Part shown: in pieces, positions 25,619 to 34,277 of the stretch
Numbering within the stretch: position 1 is the stretch's first letter
How the letters are laid out: the number at the start of each line of letters is the position of its first letter
Source of the DNA: Paenibacillus aurantius
Lineage (GTDB): Bacteria; Bacillota; Bacilli; Paenibacillales; NBRC-103111
Reading direction: 5' to 3'
Length of the DNA: 64,000 nucleotides
Assembly (NCBI RefSeq): GCF_032268605.1
Contig: NZ_CP130318.1
Coordinates: 1,457,001-1,521,000, forward strand
Position numbers and translations under genes: made by a program
The notes under the pieces: generated by a model
Databases searched by the model: none
The model's input: only the letters and a program-made list of their open reading frames with translations
What the model was told of the DNA's origin: nothing

Positions 25619-26089
25619 ATGAACCGGACGACAGCGGGGGTTTATCTAGAGGAAGAAGCGGCGGTCAATGCCATTGAAGAATTGAAAAAAGCAGGCTACG
25701 GGGAAGAAGACATCACCGTCGTAACGAAGGACAAGAGGGCCTTGGAGGAGCTGGAGGAAACGACCGGAGCCCAGACGCCGGACGGCTTGTCCGGAGGCTC
25801 GGTGACCGGCGGGGTCATAGGCGGTGCCGCCGGGCTGTTCGTCAGCCTGAGCTCGCTTGCCGTTCCCGGCGTCGGTCCGCTGCTTGTGGCCGGGGCGCTG
25901 GCCGCTACCGCGGCGGGAGCCGCCATCGGAGCAAGCGCCGGAGGCTATACCGGCACCTTGACCGAGCTTGGGCTTAATGAGGATGAGGCCAAACGCTATG
26001 ACGATGATCTGCGTGACGGCAAAGTGCTCGTTCTGGTCCATGCCGAAGAGGGGGAAGAGAGCGAGGCGGCCCGGATTCTGCATCGGTAA
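25619..26089 (+). CDS. General stress protein (YflT/GSP17M-like)
   Basis: 156 residues from ATG 25619; the ATG at 25613 is only two bases from the GGGAGG ribosome site, so the second is preferred. An N-terminal alpha-beta part (TAGVYLEEEAAVNAIEEL, ITVVTKDKRAL) is followed by a Gly/Ala-rich membrane-interacting hairpin (about 63-115: GGVIGGAAGLFVSL, LLVAGALAATAAGAAIGAS). An acidic C-terminal strand follows (GKVLVLVHAEEGEE). The family is induced by heat, salt or ethanol in Bacillus; molecular role unknown. Confidence 0.75.
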   Translation: MNRTTAGVYLEEEAAVNAIEELKKAGYGEEDITVVTKDKRALEELEETTGAQTPDGLSGGSVTGGVIGGAAGLFVSLSSLAVPGVGPLLVAGALAATAAGAAIGASAGGYTGTLTELGLNEDEAKRYDDDLRDGKVLVLVHAEEGEESEAARILHR

Positions 26090-26105
26090 GGGGCAAGCAA
26101 TAAGC

Positions 26106-26154
26106 AAAGGGTAAGAAGGATCCGCTGGAGGCGGAGCGCTTCTTACCCTTTTCG
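26106..26154. terminator. Bidirectional terminator between convergent genes
   Basis: AAAGGGTAAGAAG (26106-26118) pairs perfectly with CTTCTTACCCTTT (26139-26151). It overlaps the 3' end of the GerPC-like gene. Confidence 0.8.
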
Positions 26155-26571
26155 TTTGGTCAGCGTAACTTTGGGGCCGGCGGGCGGAGAGGGAGAGGCC
26201 GGGGCTTTGGCGTCGGGGTCTGACGAGGCTTTCTCGCCGTAGACCGTCCCGATGTTGAGCCGTCCGGTCAACTCGCGGATGCCGAGCTGGCCCAGGTTGC
26301 TGCTCATGTCCCACTTGCCGACCATCACCTTCTCCACGTTCATATGCTCGATGATGATCGTGGTAGAGCCTTCGGGCTTCGGCTCGTCAGCCGGCTCCTT
26401 CTTCTTATCGGGGTCCGGGACAGGAGGGACAGCAAGCTGCTTCAGTTCCTCCATCTGTTTCTCGAGCTCCTTCAGCCGGCCGATTTCCTTCTCCAGCTTG
26501 GACATTCTCGCTTGGAGTGAGGCGGACGCGCCGCCGCGGATGAAGAAATGGATCCAACCTTTAACCCCCAT
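26143..26571 (-). CDS. GerPC-like spore germination protein
   Basis: 142 residues. An N-terminal coiled coil (about 18-48: LQARMSKLEKEIGRLKELEK) and a Pro/Lys linker lead to a conserved block (about 72-112) containing NVEKVMVGKW, LGQLGIRELTGRLNIG. That block resembles the end of GerPC, where a similar GxLNIG motif occurs. GerP proteins let germinants cross the spore coat. It is shorter than typical GerPC (about 200), and the rest of a gerP operon is not next to it, so this is a family-level call. Confidence 0.55.
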   Translation of the reverse strand: MGVKGWIHFFIRGGASASLQARMSKLEKEIGRLKELEKQMEELKQLAVPPVPDPDKKKEPADEPKPEGSTTIIIEHMNVEKVMVGKWDMSSNLGQLGIRELTGRLNIGTVYGEKASSDPDAKAPASPSPPAGPKVTLTKRKG

Positions 26572-26673
26572 CGGCCTGCCCCCGTTTGCTTGCGGCGCCG
26601 TTCACCGGATTAGCCCGCCCCCCTCCTGGTCGGAAGGCGGCCGGCTTATCCTAAATGTATGACAGCGGGCCGG

Positions 26674-27504
26674 TCAGCATTCCGCCCCGGTCATTTCGTT
26701 CGTGAAGAGACGCTTGTATTCCGGGGGATGGAGCTTCTCCGCCCCTTCGGGGGCATAGTGGAACTGCAGCGCCCTGCGGCGCCGGGCCGAGAAGTTATGG
26801 GCGGTGCCGTGAGTCAGGAGGCCGTGAAAGAACAGAGCTCCGCCCGGTTTAAGCGGGACGGCCAGGTTGCGCTCCACGGGGACGTTCGCATCGCAAATCT
26901 GCCAGTCGCGGACGGCGTAGTGGGGCACGCCCCCGTCCATATGGGAGCGGGGAATGACCTGCATGCAGCCGTTGTCCTCATCGGCTTCATCCAGAGCAAG
27001 CCACACGCCGATCACCGGCTTGTCAAAGGCGAGCGGACCATAGGCCATGTCCTGGTGCCAGGGCTTTTCTCCCCCTCCGAAAGGCGGCTTCAGCAGGGCC
27101 ATGTCCTGGACGAGCTTCGGCTTTGCTCCGAGCAGCTTCTCGACCGCCTCGAGCAGCATCGGCTTGCAGGCGATGGCCCGAAGGCGCTCTTCCTCCTCGA
27201 CAAAATCGTACACCTTGCGGACCGCAAGCTCCCGTTCCCCGCGGCTGCTCAGCTCACTTTTCGGCTTCGTAAACTGGACCTTAACCTTCGTCTCGTCGCT
27301 GTCGATATGCTCCGCCAAGGCCTGCACCGCATTTCGGATTTCCTCTGTTGTAAGAAAGCCCTGCACGCCCAGAAAGCCCTGCTCCCGATAGAACCGTTTC
27401 TCTTCTTCCCCGATCTCCGTGCCCTCCGCCAAAGCGCGGTAAAGGCCCGTCCGGGGGTACAGCTTCCGGTTAATTTCCTCGGGGGTTCTCGGATTGACGC
27501 TCAT
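26674..27504 (-). CDS. Phytanoyl-CoA dioxygenase (PhyH) family protein
   Basis: 276 residues from ATG 27504 (RBS GGGAGGAAGGGAC). The Fe(II)/2-oxoglutarate facial triad is visible: H150 and D152 (WHQDMAYG) with a distal His at 227 or 232 (FFHGLLTHGTAHN), and an Arg near 243 that would bind 2-oxoglutarate. Such enzymes hydroxylate small molecules; the substrate is unknown. It is divergent from an AraC regulator with an N-terminal cupin, a common pairing for small-molecule catabolism. Confidence 0.82.
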   Translation of the reverse strand: MSVNPRTPEEINRKLYPRTGLYRALAEGTEIGEEEKRFYREQGFLGVQGFLTTEEIRNAVQALAEHIDSDETKVKVQFTKPKSELSSRGERELAVRKVYDFVEEEERLRAIACKPMLLEAVEKLLGAKPKLVQDMALLKPPFGGGEKPWHQDMAYGPLAFDKPVIGVWLALDEADEDNGCMQVIPRSHMDGGVPHYAVRDWQICDANVPVERNLAVPLKPGGALFFHGLLTHGTAHNFSARRRRALQFHYAPEGAEKLHPPEYKRLFTNEMTGAEC

Positions 27505-27663
27505 GTCCCTTCCTCCCTTGCCAGATCTGGTTTTGATGCCTTTAGCGTAGCATGGGGGACCCCGCCAAGCCATGGAGGAGGCGCTCGTAAATTTGTAGGT
27601 TAATGCTTAGGCCGGGCAAGCGCCTGCGCCTCCCTGTGCTACAATGAGGGGGAGAAGGGTGCG

Positions 27664-28527
27664 ATGGATGCAAAAGGGGTGGAGGAGACGATGGAGAAGC
27701 TGTACCCGGTCGGCCGGCTGACCTTCCGGGCCGCGGCCGGCAGCGGCAAAGCCCGCTGCGAGCCCGGCTGGAGCTGGCGGCCCCCGCCGCTTCCGGATTA
27801 CGACCTCTGGTATGTAATGGAGGGAAGCGGCTTTGTAACCATTAACGGAGAGCGGCACGAGGCCCGGCGGGGCGAATGCTTCCTGCTTCGTCCGGGCGAC
27901 CGGGTGGAGGCGGAGCAGGAGCCGGAAGACCGGCTGCTTGTCCTTTTTCTGCATTTTACGGCCTTGGTACCGGAAGAAGAGTCGCCCGAGGCGCAGTGGC
28001 TGCCCGACAGGAGGACGACCGTCGAGGACCCGTACTCCTTTGAGCATGATTTCCATCGCCTGCTGGAATGCAGGGAGAGCCAGGAAGCGGGATGGGAGGA
28101 GGAGTTCGGCCTCCTCCTGAAGCTTCTATGGCTGCAGCTGCTCCGCGTCCGTGCCCGCAAGGAAGGGAAGCCGGCCTTCTCGTACAAGCAGCGGCAGGAC
28201 GTCCGCCGCGTGATCACTTACCTCCGCGAGCACTTGGGAGAGCCCGTAGACTATCGTGAGCTCGCGCGGCTGGCCGGTCTTTCCCCGCGCTACTTGAGCG
28301 GGCTGTTCAAGGCCCAGACAGGCTATTCCTTGAAGGAGTATATCACCCGGCTGCGGATGGACCGGGCCAAGGTTCTGCTCACGGAAACCGCTATGAATGT
28401 CACGCAGGCCGCCGAAGCCGTCGGCTATTCGGACTTGTATTTCTTCAGCAAGCTGTTCAAAAGCCTGTACGGCGTCCCGCCCTCCTATTACCGCCGGTCC
28501 GTCCGGCAGGCCGCGAAGCACCGGTAA
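27664..28527 (+). CDS. AraC-family transcriptional regulator
   Basis: 287 residues. An N-terminal cupin-like ligand domain (about 38-95: YVMEGSGFVTINGERHEARRG, LLRPGDRVEAEQE, each in part) is followed by two helix-turn-helix motifs at the C-terminus (about 178-278). Those contain LAGLSPRYLSGLFKAQTG and ITQAAEAVGYSDLYFFSKLFK-like sequences (here starting VTQAAEAVGY). It likely activates the divergent PhyH gene. Its stop codon lies inside the terminator stem. Confidence 0.9.
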   Translation: MDAKGVEETMEKLYPVGRLTFRAAAGSGKARCEPGWSWRPPPLPDYDLWYVMEGSGFVTINGERHEARRGECFLLRPGDRVEAEQEPEDRLLVLFLHFTALVPEEESPEAQWLPDRRTTVEDPYSFEHDFHRLLECRESQEAGWEEEFGLLLKLLWLQLLRVRARKEGKPAFSYKQRQDVRRVITYLREHLGEPVDYRELARLAGLSPRYLSGLFKAQTGYSLKEYITRLRMDRAKVLLTETAMNVTQAAEAVGYSDLYFFSKLFKSLYGVPPSYYRRSVRQAAKHR

Positions 28528-28545
28528 CCGGGGCTTCGCTTTTTT
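28513..28545 (+). terminator. Terminator overlapping the end of the AraC gene
   Basis: GCGAAGCACCGG (28513-28524) pairs with CCGGGGCTTCGC (28528-28539), loop TAA being part of the stop, followed by six T. Confidence 0.75.
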
Positions 28546-28562
28546 CCGGCTGCCCTCTGCCG

Positions 28563-28805
28563 TTACAGCTGATTCGCAAGCGGGGCCGACGGATTCGCGA
28601 TTTGATCCTGATCGCTTATATCCGGATCGAGCACAGCATTGCTCATAGCGGAGAAGGCCGGCGAGAAATCGCCCACGGAGAAGTTGGCCCCTACCATTTT
28701 GGTATTGGCCGTATGGCTGTTCTGGACGTTGGCGCCCACGTCGATGTTTCCGTTTCTGGAGATGCCGTTTATTTTGAAATTGGCGATGTTGATTTGAAAA
28801 GGCAT
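28563..28805 (-). CDS. GerPA/GerPF-like spore germination protein (copy 1)
   Basis: 80 residues. The pattern IANFKINGISRNGNIDVGAN followed by FSVGDFSPAF is the GerPA/GerPF type (hydrophobic start, NG-x-hydrophobic-x-hydrophobic-G, and a later GD). RBS TAAGGAGGGAATCC precedes the ATG. GerPA/PF proteins are small coat-associated proteins needed for germinant access. It follows a paralog 12 bases upstream on the same strand. Confidence 0.7.
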   Translation of the reverse strand: MPFQINIANFKINGISRNGNIDVGANVQNSHTANTKMVGANFSVGDFSPAFSAMSNAVLDPDISDQDQIANPSAPLANQL

Positions 28806-28817
28806 AGGATTCCCTCC

Positions 28818-29060
28818 TTAGGATTGCACTACGTTGGCATTGGTCGGGTCGAGAATATCCCCCATGTCGTTGAAGTCCGGATCGACAAACACATTCTTCA
28901 TGGCGGATTCGGCCGGAGAGCCGTCCCCGTAGGAGGAGTTGACCCCTTGGGACTTGGTGTTGGCGGTATGGTCGCTGTGAACCGATTCCCCGATGTTGAC
29001 GGAGCCGTTATTCGAGATGCTGTTGATCTTCATACAGAAAATATTCACGATGGACGCCAT
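28818..29060 (-). CDS. GerPA/GerPF-like spore germination protein (copy 2)
   Basis: 80 residues from ATG 29060, giving the same length as its neighbour (AAGGTGG precedes; an upstream in-frame ATG at 29078 lacks an RBS). The two share the layout KINSISNNGSVNIGE / KINGISRNGNIDVGA, then HTANTK, then a GD/GDGSPAxSAM block and a late DPD motif, so they are tandem paralogs. Confidence 0.7.
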   Translation of the reverse strand: MASIVNIFCMKINSISNNGSVNIGESVHSDHTANTKSQGVNSSYGDGSPAESAMKNVFVDPDFNDMGDILDPTNANVVQS

Positions 29061-29269
29061 GTCTCCCACCTTCCTCATGCCCTGGATGGTTACAGCCTAT
29101 GCAGGCATCCGCCCAGAGGTTAACGAATTCAGTTGGTTGACTGGGAGCCTCCTACGGACTCAAGCCCGTCTCAACCCCAGGGGGATGACTTGCTCCGCTG
29201 CCGCCGATAATGAGAGAATGGGAAGGATTCGGAAATGAACCGTGCCTGAACAGGCGCCAGGAGGCCATC

Positions 29270-30061
29270 ATGCAGAACGAACAGAGCAGCATTAACGAAA
29301 AAGCCTGGAACTGCAGCCCGTACGAGGCTTGGCTCAGCCGGTACGGCACACCGGCCGAGGCGGCGGAAAGGATCAAGGCGGATCCCTTGGCCCGGCTGTC
29401 GGGCCTCTATGAGCATCTTGGCAGCGTCGAAGGCAGGAAAGCCGTCAACCTGCTCGGCTCCCACGGCAGCAAGGCCGTCGCCCTCGCTCTTCTCGGGGCT
29501 CAGGTCACCGTAGTGGACATCGCCTCCGAGAACGCGCGGTATGCCGGGGAGCTGGCGGAGGCGGCCGGGGTTTCCGTGCGGTATCTCGTGTCGGACGTCA
29601 CGCAGCTGCCGGAAGAGGAGCTGGACGGATCGTACGATATGGCGTTTATGGAATTCGGCATTCTTCATTATTTCACGGATTTGACCCCGTTGATGAATAC
29701 CGTCTACCGGCTGCTCCATCCCGGAGGACGCCTGGTGCTCCAGGACTTCCATCCGTTCACGACCAAGCTCATCTCCTCCAAAGGAACGCGCCACACGACG
29801 CGCAAACACAAGGTGACGGGGGATTATTTCGATGAGGGGCTGACCGAGGTGGAGGTGCCCTATCTGAAGTTCCTGCCCGAGGACAAGCAGGAGGATCTTC
29901 CCAAAACCCTCCTGAGACGCTGGACGCTCGGGGAGATCGTCACGTCCTGCGCGCAGGCCGGGTTGGTCATCCGGCTCTTGCTGGAGGAGCCCAACAAGTC
30001 CTCCGATGTGTACGACAAAGGGATCCCCAAAACCTTTACGCTAGTGGCTGATCGTCCGTAG
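29270..30061 (+). CDS. SAM-dependent methyltransferase
   Basis: 263 residues from ATG 29270 (RBS CAGGAGGCCATC). Class I methyltransferase fold: motif I appears as [19 protein letters not shown] (about 65-83), motif II as [14 protein letters not shown], and motif IV as [14 protein letters not shown]. The glycine motif is LGSHGSK, a slightly unusual form of GxGxG. The substrate cannot be told. No partner gene is evident. Confidence 0.8.
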   Translation: MQNEQSSINEKAWNCSPYEAWLSRYGTPAEAAERIKADPLARLSGLYEHLGSVEGRKAVNLLGSHGSKAVALALLGAQVTVVDIASENARYAGELAEAAGVSVRYLVSDVTQLPEEELDGSYDMAFMEFGILHYFTDLTPLMNTVYRLLHPGGRLVLQDFHPFTTKLISSKGTRHTTRKHKVTGDYFDEGLTEVEVPYLKFLPEDKQEDLPKTLLRRWTLGEIVTSCAQAGLVIRLLLEEPNKSSDVYDKGIPKTFTLVADRP

Positions 30062-30161
30062 AGCTCGAAGCCCGGACCAAAAGTTTATCCATTGGGCAAG
30101 TGTCCCTTTTCCCCTTTCGTGCATACCGTGTCATATGTCTAAATCGAAAGGGGAACTCAGC

Positions 30162-30611
30162 ATGTCTCAAGAGAATGAGTTTTACCAGCAAGGGAACGGG
30201 GAGACGGGAGAAGAACGCCAGGTTTCCCAAATTCCCGGCATCGGCCAGCCGGGCGGTTACCCGGGGAGCTATCCGGGCGGCTATCCAGGAGGTTACCCCG
30301 GCGGCTACCCAGGAGGTTACCCCGGCGGCTACCCAGGCGGTCAAATGGGTGGCTATCCGGCTGGCTATCCGGGCGGCTATCCAGGAGGTTACCCGGGCGG
30401 CTATCCCGGCGGCTACCCGGGCGGTTATCCCGGCGGTTATCCAGGGGGTTACCCGGGTGGTTACCCCGGCGGTTATCCCGGTGGCCAAATGGGCGGTTAC
30501 CCGGGCGGCTATCATGGCTACTCCCATCCTTGGCACCATTACGGGCATTACGGCCAGCCTTACGGTTCATCCTATGGCCATCAGCACGGTCAAACGACCA
30601 GCCAGTCATAA
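30162..30611 (+). CDS. Gly-Tyr-Pro repeat protein with His-rich tail
   Basis: 149 residues from ATG 30162 (RBS AAAGGGGAACTCAGC). A short polar head (1-31) is followed by about 20 tandem YPGG units in two blocks, each ended by QMGG (about 32-125). The tail is rich in His, Tyr and Gly ([18 protein letters not shown]). The DNA is correspondingly a 12-base tandem repeat. No signal peptide is seen. Similar low-complexity proteins are found among spore-coat and inner-spore-membrane proteins; a coat or matrix role is inference. Confidence 0.75.
   Translation: MSQENEFYQQGNGETGEERQVSQIPGIGQPGGYPGSYPGGYPGGYPGGYPGGYPGGYPGGQMGGYPAGYPGGYPGGYPGGYPGGYPGGYPGGYPGGYPGGYPGGYPGGQMGGYPGGYHGYSHPWHHYGHYGQPYGSSYGHQHGQTTSQS
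30244..30500 (+). repeat. 12-base tandem repeat coding YPGG units
   Basis: Units of the form GGCTATCCGGGC with third-position changes run through this part of the gene. The variation is almost entirely at synonymous positions, which points to selection on the protein and not to recent slippage. Confidence 0.8.
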
Positions 30612-30649
30612 GGAGCGGTTGCCGTTAGCATAAACCGCGAGCCTCTTCA

Positions 30650-30678
30650 AGCAGCTCTCCGCCGGGAGCTGCTTTTTT
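30650..30678 (+). terminator. Terminator after the YPGG gene
   Basis: AGCAGCTC (30650-30657) pairs perfectly with GAGCTGCT (30666-30673), followed by six T. Confidence 0.7.
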
Positions 30679-30730
30679 GGTGCTTCGCTCGGGGGATCTT
30701 GGTCCCGGCGGGCCTGCCTGGAAGCACGCA

Positions 30731-31696
30731 TCATCTTGGGGGAGTCCCGTCCGAAGCGGCATAATGGAGAACAAGCTCATGGGCCTGCTTCCTTATGTGG
30801 TCCGCCATCTCGCGCGGCTCCATTACTTTGACGGAAGTGCCCAGCCGAAAAAAGTACTGGGTCACGAACTCCCATTCCTTCCGGTCGATCTCCATTTCCA
30901 CATAGCCCTGCTCCGGGGTGACGGCTACGATATAAGGCTCCAGCCATGGCTGGCTGCGGCACTGCCTCAAGCCTTCCCGGGTCAGCTCCACGTACAGACG
31001 AACAGGCGCTTCCGGCGTTTGTCTCGTATGCCGCTCCAGCCAGTCGGGCAGAGGCATTTGCGGCGGGAAGGGCTGCTGCGTTCGTTCCACGGACACCATC
31101 CGGTCGGTTCGAAACAAGCGGATTTCCCCGTAAGCCCGGTCGTACGCCGGCATGTACCAGAAGCCGTTGGTTGCGTAGATGCCTAGCGGAGCCACTTCCC
31201 TTACCGTATTGACTGATTTGGACTCGTATTTCATCAGGATCAGTTGCTGCTCGGAGGCAGCCTCCAGGATCTCCTTGAGAAAGGGAGACGGGACGGTTCT
31301 CTTTTGGCTCCAGAAGGCCAGCACCGAATCCAGGCGATCCACCTTTCTTTTCGTCTCCTCGGGCAGGCCCGCATACAGCTTGCGGGAGACAGACCCGACG
31401 TGGATGTCGAAAGGGTGCGAATGGTAATAGGTCAAAGCCTGAAAAGCAAAGAAGATGGCGAACGCTTCCTCCTCGTCAAATAGGACCGGCGGCAGCGTCC
31501 GGTTGTCCAGCACCCGGTAACCGCCGCCCCGGCCTGGCTCCGTATAAAGCGGAACGCCCATCTCGCCGAGGTCGGCCAGATACCGATGGGCGGTTCGGAC
31601 GGATACGCCGAATTCATACGCAACGTCCTGAGCGGTAAAGCGGCGCTTGGCATTGACATACATAAGCAGGTTATACAGCAGCTGGGCTTTGGTCAC
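30731..31696 (-). CDS. WYL-domain transcriptional regulator (YafY type)
   Basis: 321 residues from a GTG near 31696, chosen because AAGGAGGGG lies 7 bases before it; the frame stays open upstream into the divergent gene. The N-terminal helix-turn-helix (about 1-60: LLMYVNAKRRFTAQDVAYEF, VSVRTAHRYLADLGEMGVPL) precedes a WYL domain (about 140-215: VREVAPLGIYATNGFWYMPA) and a WCX C-terminus. WYL regulators respond to nucleic acids or small ligands and often govern defence or DNA-damage genes. It is divergent from the UvrA2-like gene with an imperfect palindrome between. Confidence 0.88.
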   Translation of the reverse strand: MTKAQLLYNLLMYVNAKRRFTAQDVAYEFGVSVRTAHRYLADLGEMGVPLYTEPGRGGGYRVLDNRTLPPVLFDEEEAFAIFFAFQALTYYHSHPFDIHVGSVSRKLYAGLPEETKRKVDRLDSVLAFWSQKRTVPSPFLKEILEAASEQQLILMKYESKSVNTVREVAPLGIYATNGFWYMPAYDRAYGEIRLFRTDRMVSVERTQQPFPPQMPLPDWLERHTRQTPEAPVRLYVELTREGLRQCRSQPWLEPYIVAVTPEQGYVEMEIDRKEWEFVTQYFFRLGTSVKVMEPREMADHIRKQAHELVLHYAASDGTPPR

Positions 31697-31708
31697 GGTG
31701 ATTCCCCT

Positions 31709-31742
31709 CCTTAAACATGACCGATATTGGCATGGTTTAAGC
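31709..31742. promoter_or_regulatory. Imperfect palindrome between WYL regulator and uvrA2-like gene
   Basis: CTTAAACATG and CATGGTTTAAG form an inverted repeat around ACCGATATTGG. It sits in the roughly 85-base divergent space and is the best operator candidate. Coordinates may be off by a base. Confidence 0.5.
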
Positions 31743-31782
31743 TTATACTTCTTAATATAAATCGCAAGAGGAGGAATAGCTG

Positions 31783-34047
31783 ATGAAGAAGGATGAGGCC
31801 ATTCGCGTCGTCGGGGCAAGGGAGAAGAATTTGAAGGGAATCCATCTCACGATCCCCAAAAAACAAATAACGGTGTTCGCGGGCGTTTCCGGCTCCGGCA
31901 AATCCGCCCTCGTATTTGATACGATCGCGGCGGAATCCCAGCGGCAATTGAACGAATCTTACTCGAGCTTTATCCGCAACCGGCTCCCCCAATACGGACA
32001 TCCCGAGGTGGAGGCGATTGAGCATCTGCCAGCCGCTATTGTCATGAACCAGAAGAAAATCGGAGGGAGTGCCAGGTCCACGGTTGGGACGGTCACGGAT
32101 ATTTATGCGCTTCTGCGGCTGCTGTTTGCCCGCTTCGGCCGTCCATTCGTTGGATATTCGGACGTATTTTCTTTTAACAACCCGCAGGGCATGTGTACCG
32201 AATGCGAAGGTTTGGGAAAGGTGAGTACCGTCAACGTCGATCGGCTGATCGACAGGGAGAAATCGCTGAACGAGGGAGCCCTGCTGTTCCCGACCTTCAT
32301 GCCCGGCGACGTCCGTTGGAAAAGATATGTTTGTACCGGTCTGTTCGATAACGACAAAAAATTGAAGAATTACACAGACGAGAAGATGGATACGCTTCTG
32401 TATAAAAGCGGATTCAAGCCGCCGCATCCGACCAAGGGCTGGCCTCCGACATCGCTGTACGAAGGGGTGGTTCCGCGCATCAAGCGCACGTTTCTTAATA
32501 AGGACTCGAGGAATGCGGCGAGGTATAAGGAAGCCATAGCCCGAATCGCAGCCGAGGAGACATGCGATTCCTGCGGCGGCGGCCGTTTGAATCCGCGCGC
32601 ATTGTCCTGCCGGATCAACGGCAGAAACATTGCCGATTGCGCGGCTATGCCGATCCGCGAGCTTATCGGGTTCATCCGCAGGATCCGGCAGCCGGAAGCC
32701 CGGACGGTTACGGAAGCGATCGATAAACGCCTGACTCATATGCTGGAGATTGGCCTTGGCTATTTGAGTCTGAACCGCGAAACGCCCAGCTTGTCGGGCG
32801 GCGAATCGCAACGGATCAAGATGGTGCGTCAGCTCGGCAGCAGCCTGAGCGATCTGCTGTATATTTTTGACGAGCCCAGTATCGGGCTCCATCCGCACGA
32901 CGTCGGCACGATTAACCGGCTCTTGCAGCAGCTGCGAGATAAAGGCAATACCGTTCTGGTCGTGGAACATGACCCGGACGTTATGCAAATTGCCGATCAC
33001 TTCGTCGAAATGGGGCCGAAAGCAGGAACGAACGGCGGAAGAATTGTATTCGAAGGCAGCTTGGAACAATTAAAGTCAGCGGGCACCTTGACAGCCGAAG
33101 GCTTGAACCGCAAGCCCGCCTTCAAAAGCGAGGTCAGGCCGCCAGCCGGCTGGCTTGCTGTAGAGAAGGCGGCTAGAAATAATTTGAAAGAGATAAATGT
33201 TCGGTTTCCGGCTGGTGCCATGACCGTCGTTACCGGAGTGGCGGGATCGGGAAAGAGCACCTTGATGCATCAGGTCTTTCCGGAGCTTTACCCGGAAGCG
33301 ATCTTCATCGACCAAGGGGAAATCGGGGCGTCCAACCGTTCCAATCTCGCTACGTACACCAACATTTTCGACGCGGTAAGACAGCTGTTTGCAAAGGAAA
33401 ATGGGGTAGGCGCCTCCTTGTTCAGTTTCAACTCGCAGGGGGCCTGCCCAAGCTGCAAGGGCTTGGGGACGATTTATACCGATTTTGCTTTTATGGATAC
33501 GGTCGCCGCTGTTTGTGAAGCCTGCCGGGGAATGCGTTATACGGAACAAGTGCTGTCCTATCGCTTCCGTGGAAAAAGCATCGGCAACGTCCTGGCCATG
33601 ACCGTCGATGAGGCGCTCCGCTATTTTTGCGAGGAAGAAGTGGTACGGCCGCTCCAACGACTGCAGGAGGCCGGCGCCGGTTATTTGTCATTGGGGCAGC
33701 CGCTCAGCACCTTGTCGGGCGGTGAGCGGCAGCGGGTCAAGCTGGCTGCGGAGCTGGAAGGCAGCGGGATGCTTTATGTGCTGGATGAGCCGACGACAGG
33801 ACTGCATATGGCGGATGTGGACCGGCTTATTCTCCTGCTGAATCGTCTCGTGGAGCGGGGCTGCACCTTGATCGTGATCGAGCATAATCTGCAGGTGATC
33901 AGCCAAGCCGACTGGATGATTGATCTTGGTCCCGGTGCGGGTGAGGAAGGAGGGAAAGTCCTGTTTGAAGGCGTACCGAAAGAGAGCATCGGCTGCGCAG
34001 CCTCGTTGACAGGCCGGGCTCTAAAAATGGCTGTCTCCGGTCAATAG
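31783..34047 (+). CDS. UvrA2-like ABC ATPase (short excinuclease A paralog)
   Basis: 754 residues against about 940 for UvrA. Two ABC modules: Walker A GVSGSGKS at 34-41 and GVAGSGKS near 485, signatures LSGGESQR near 337 and LSGGERQR near 644. Zinc modules CDSCGGGRLNPRALSC and CPSCKGLG..CEACRG are present. The UvrB-binding part is largely missing, as in UvrA2/DrrC-type proteins, which are linked to resistance to DNA-binding drugs. RBS AGAGGAGGAATAGC precedes ATG 31783. Control by the divergent WYL protein is inferred. Confidence 0.85.
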   Translation: MKKDEAIRVVGAREKNLKGIHLTIPKKQITVFAGVSGSGKSALVFDTIAAESQRQLNESYSSFIRNRLPQYGHPEVEAIEHLPAAIVMNQKKIGGSARSTVGTVTDIYALLRLLFARFGRPFVGYSDVFSFNNPQGMCTECEGLGKVSTVNVDRLIDREKSLNEGALLFPTFMPGDVRWKRYVCTGLFDNDKKLKNYTDEKMDTLLYKSGFKPPHPTKGWPPTSLYEGVVPRIKRTFLNKDSRNAARYKEAIARIAAEETCDSCGGGRLNPRALSCRINGRNIADCAAMPIRELIGFIRRIRQPEARTVTEAIDKRLTHMLEIGLGYLSLNRETPSLSGGESQRIKMVRQLGSSLSDLLYIFDEPSIGLHPHDVGTINRLLQQLRDKGNTVLVVEHDPDVMQIADHFVEMGPKAGTNGGRIVFEGSLEQLKSAGTLTAEGLNRKPAFKSEVRPPAGWLAVEKAARNNLKEINVRFPAGAMTVVTGVAGSGKSTLMHQVFPELYPEAIFIDQGEIGASNRSNLATYTNIFDAVRQLFAKENGVGASLFSFNSQGACPSCKGLGTIYTDFAFMDTVAAVCEACRGMRYTEQVLSYRFRGKSIGNVLAMTVDEALRYFCEEEVVRPLQRLQEAGAGYLSLGQPLSTLSGGERQRVKLAAELEGSGMLYVLDEPTTGLHMADVDRLILLLNRLVERGCTLIVIEHNLQVISQADWMIDLGPGAGEEGGKVLFEGVPKESIGCAASLTGRALKMAVSGQ

Positions 34048-34277
34048 ACTTGCCGAAACGGCCCCCAACCCAACAGCCCGTCCTTCAAGCGTCCCCATGC
34101 AGAGTCGGTCCGCTGGCTTCACCGCCTATGGCCGTAACGCAAGCTCTCCCGGCGCCATCCTGGGCATCGGCCCGAAAGGGCGGAGGAAGCGTCTCTGCCG
34201 TTACCTGCCGACGCTTCCCTTCATAAGCTGGGAACAAAGCAGTCAAGGCTCGTGAAACGGGGGGAAGGAGGGAGCTT

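Noticed and set aside
30244-30500. Short regular repeats that could suggest a CRISPR array
   Set aside because: The units are contiguous 12-base codon repeats inside a coding frame, with no spacers.
30100-30633. Second open frame through the YPGG repeat (Ala/Thr/Val repeats)
   Set aside because: A periodic coding repeat automatically opens other frames; the YPGG frame has the ribosome site and a non-repetitive head and tail.
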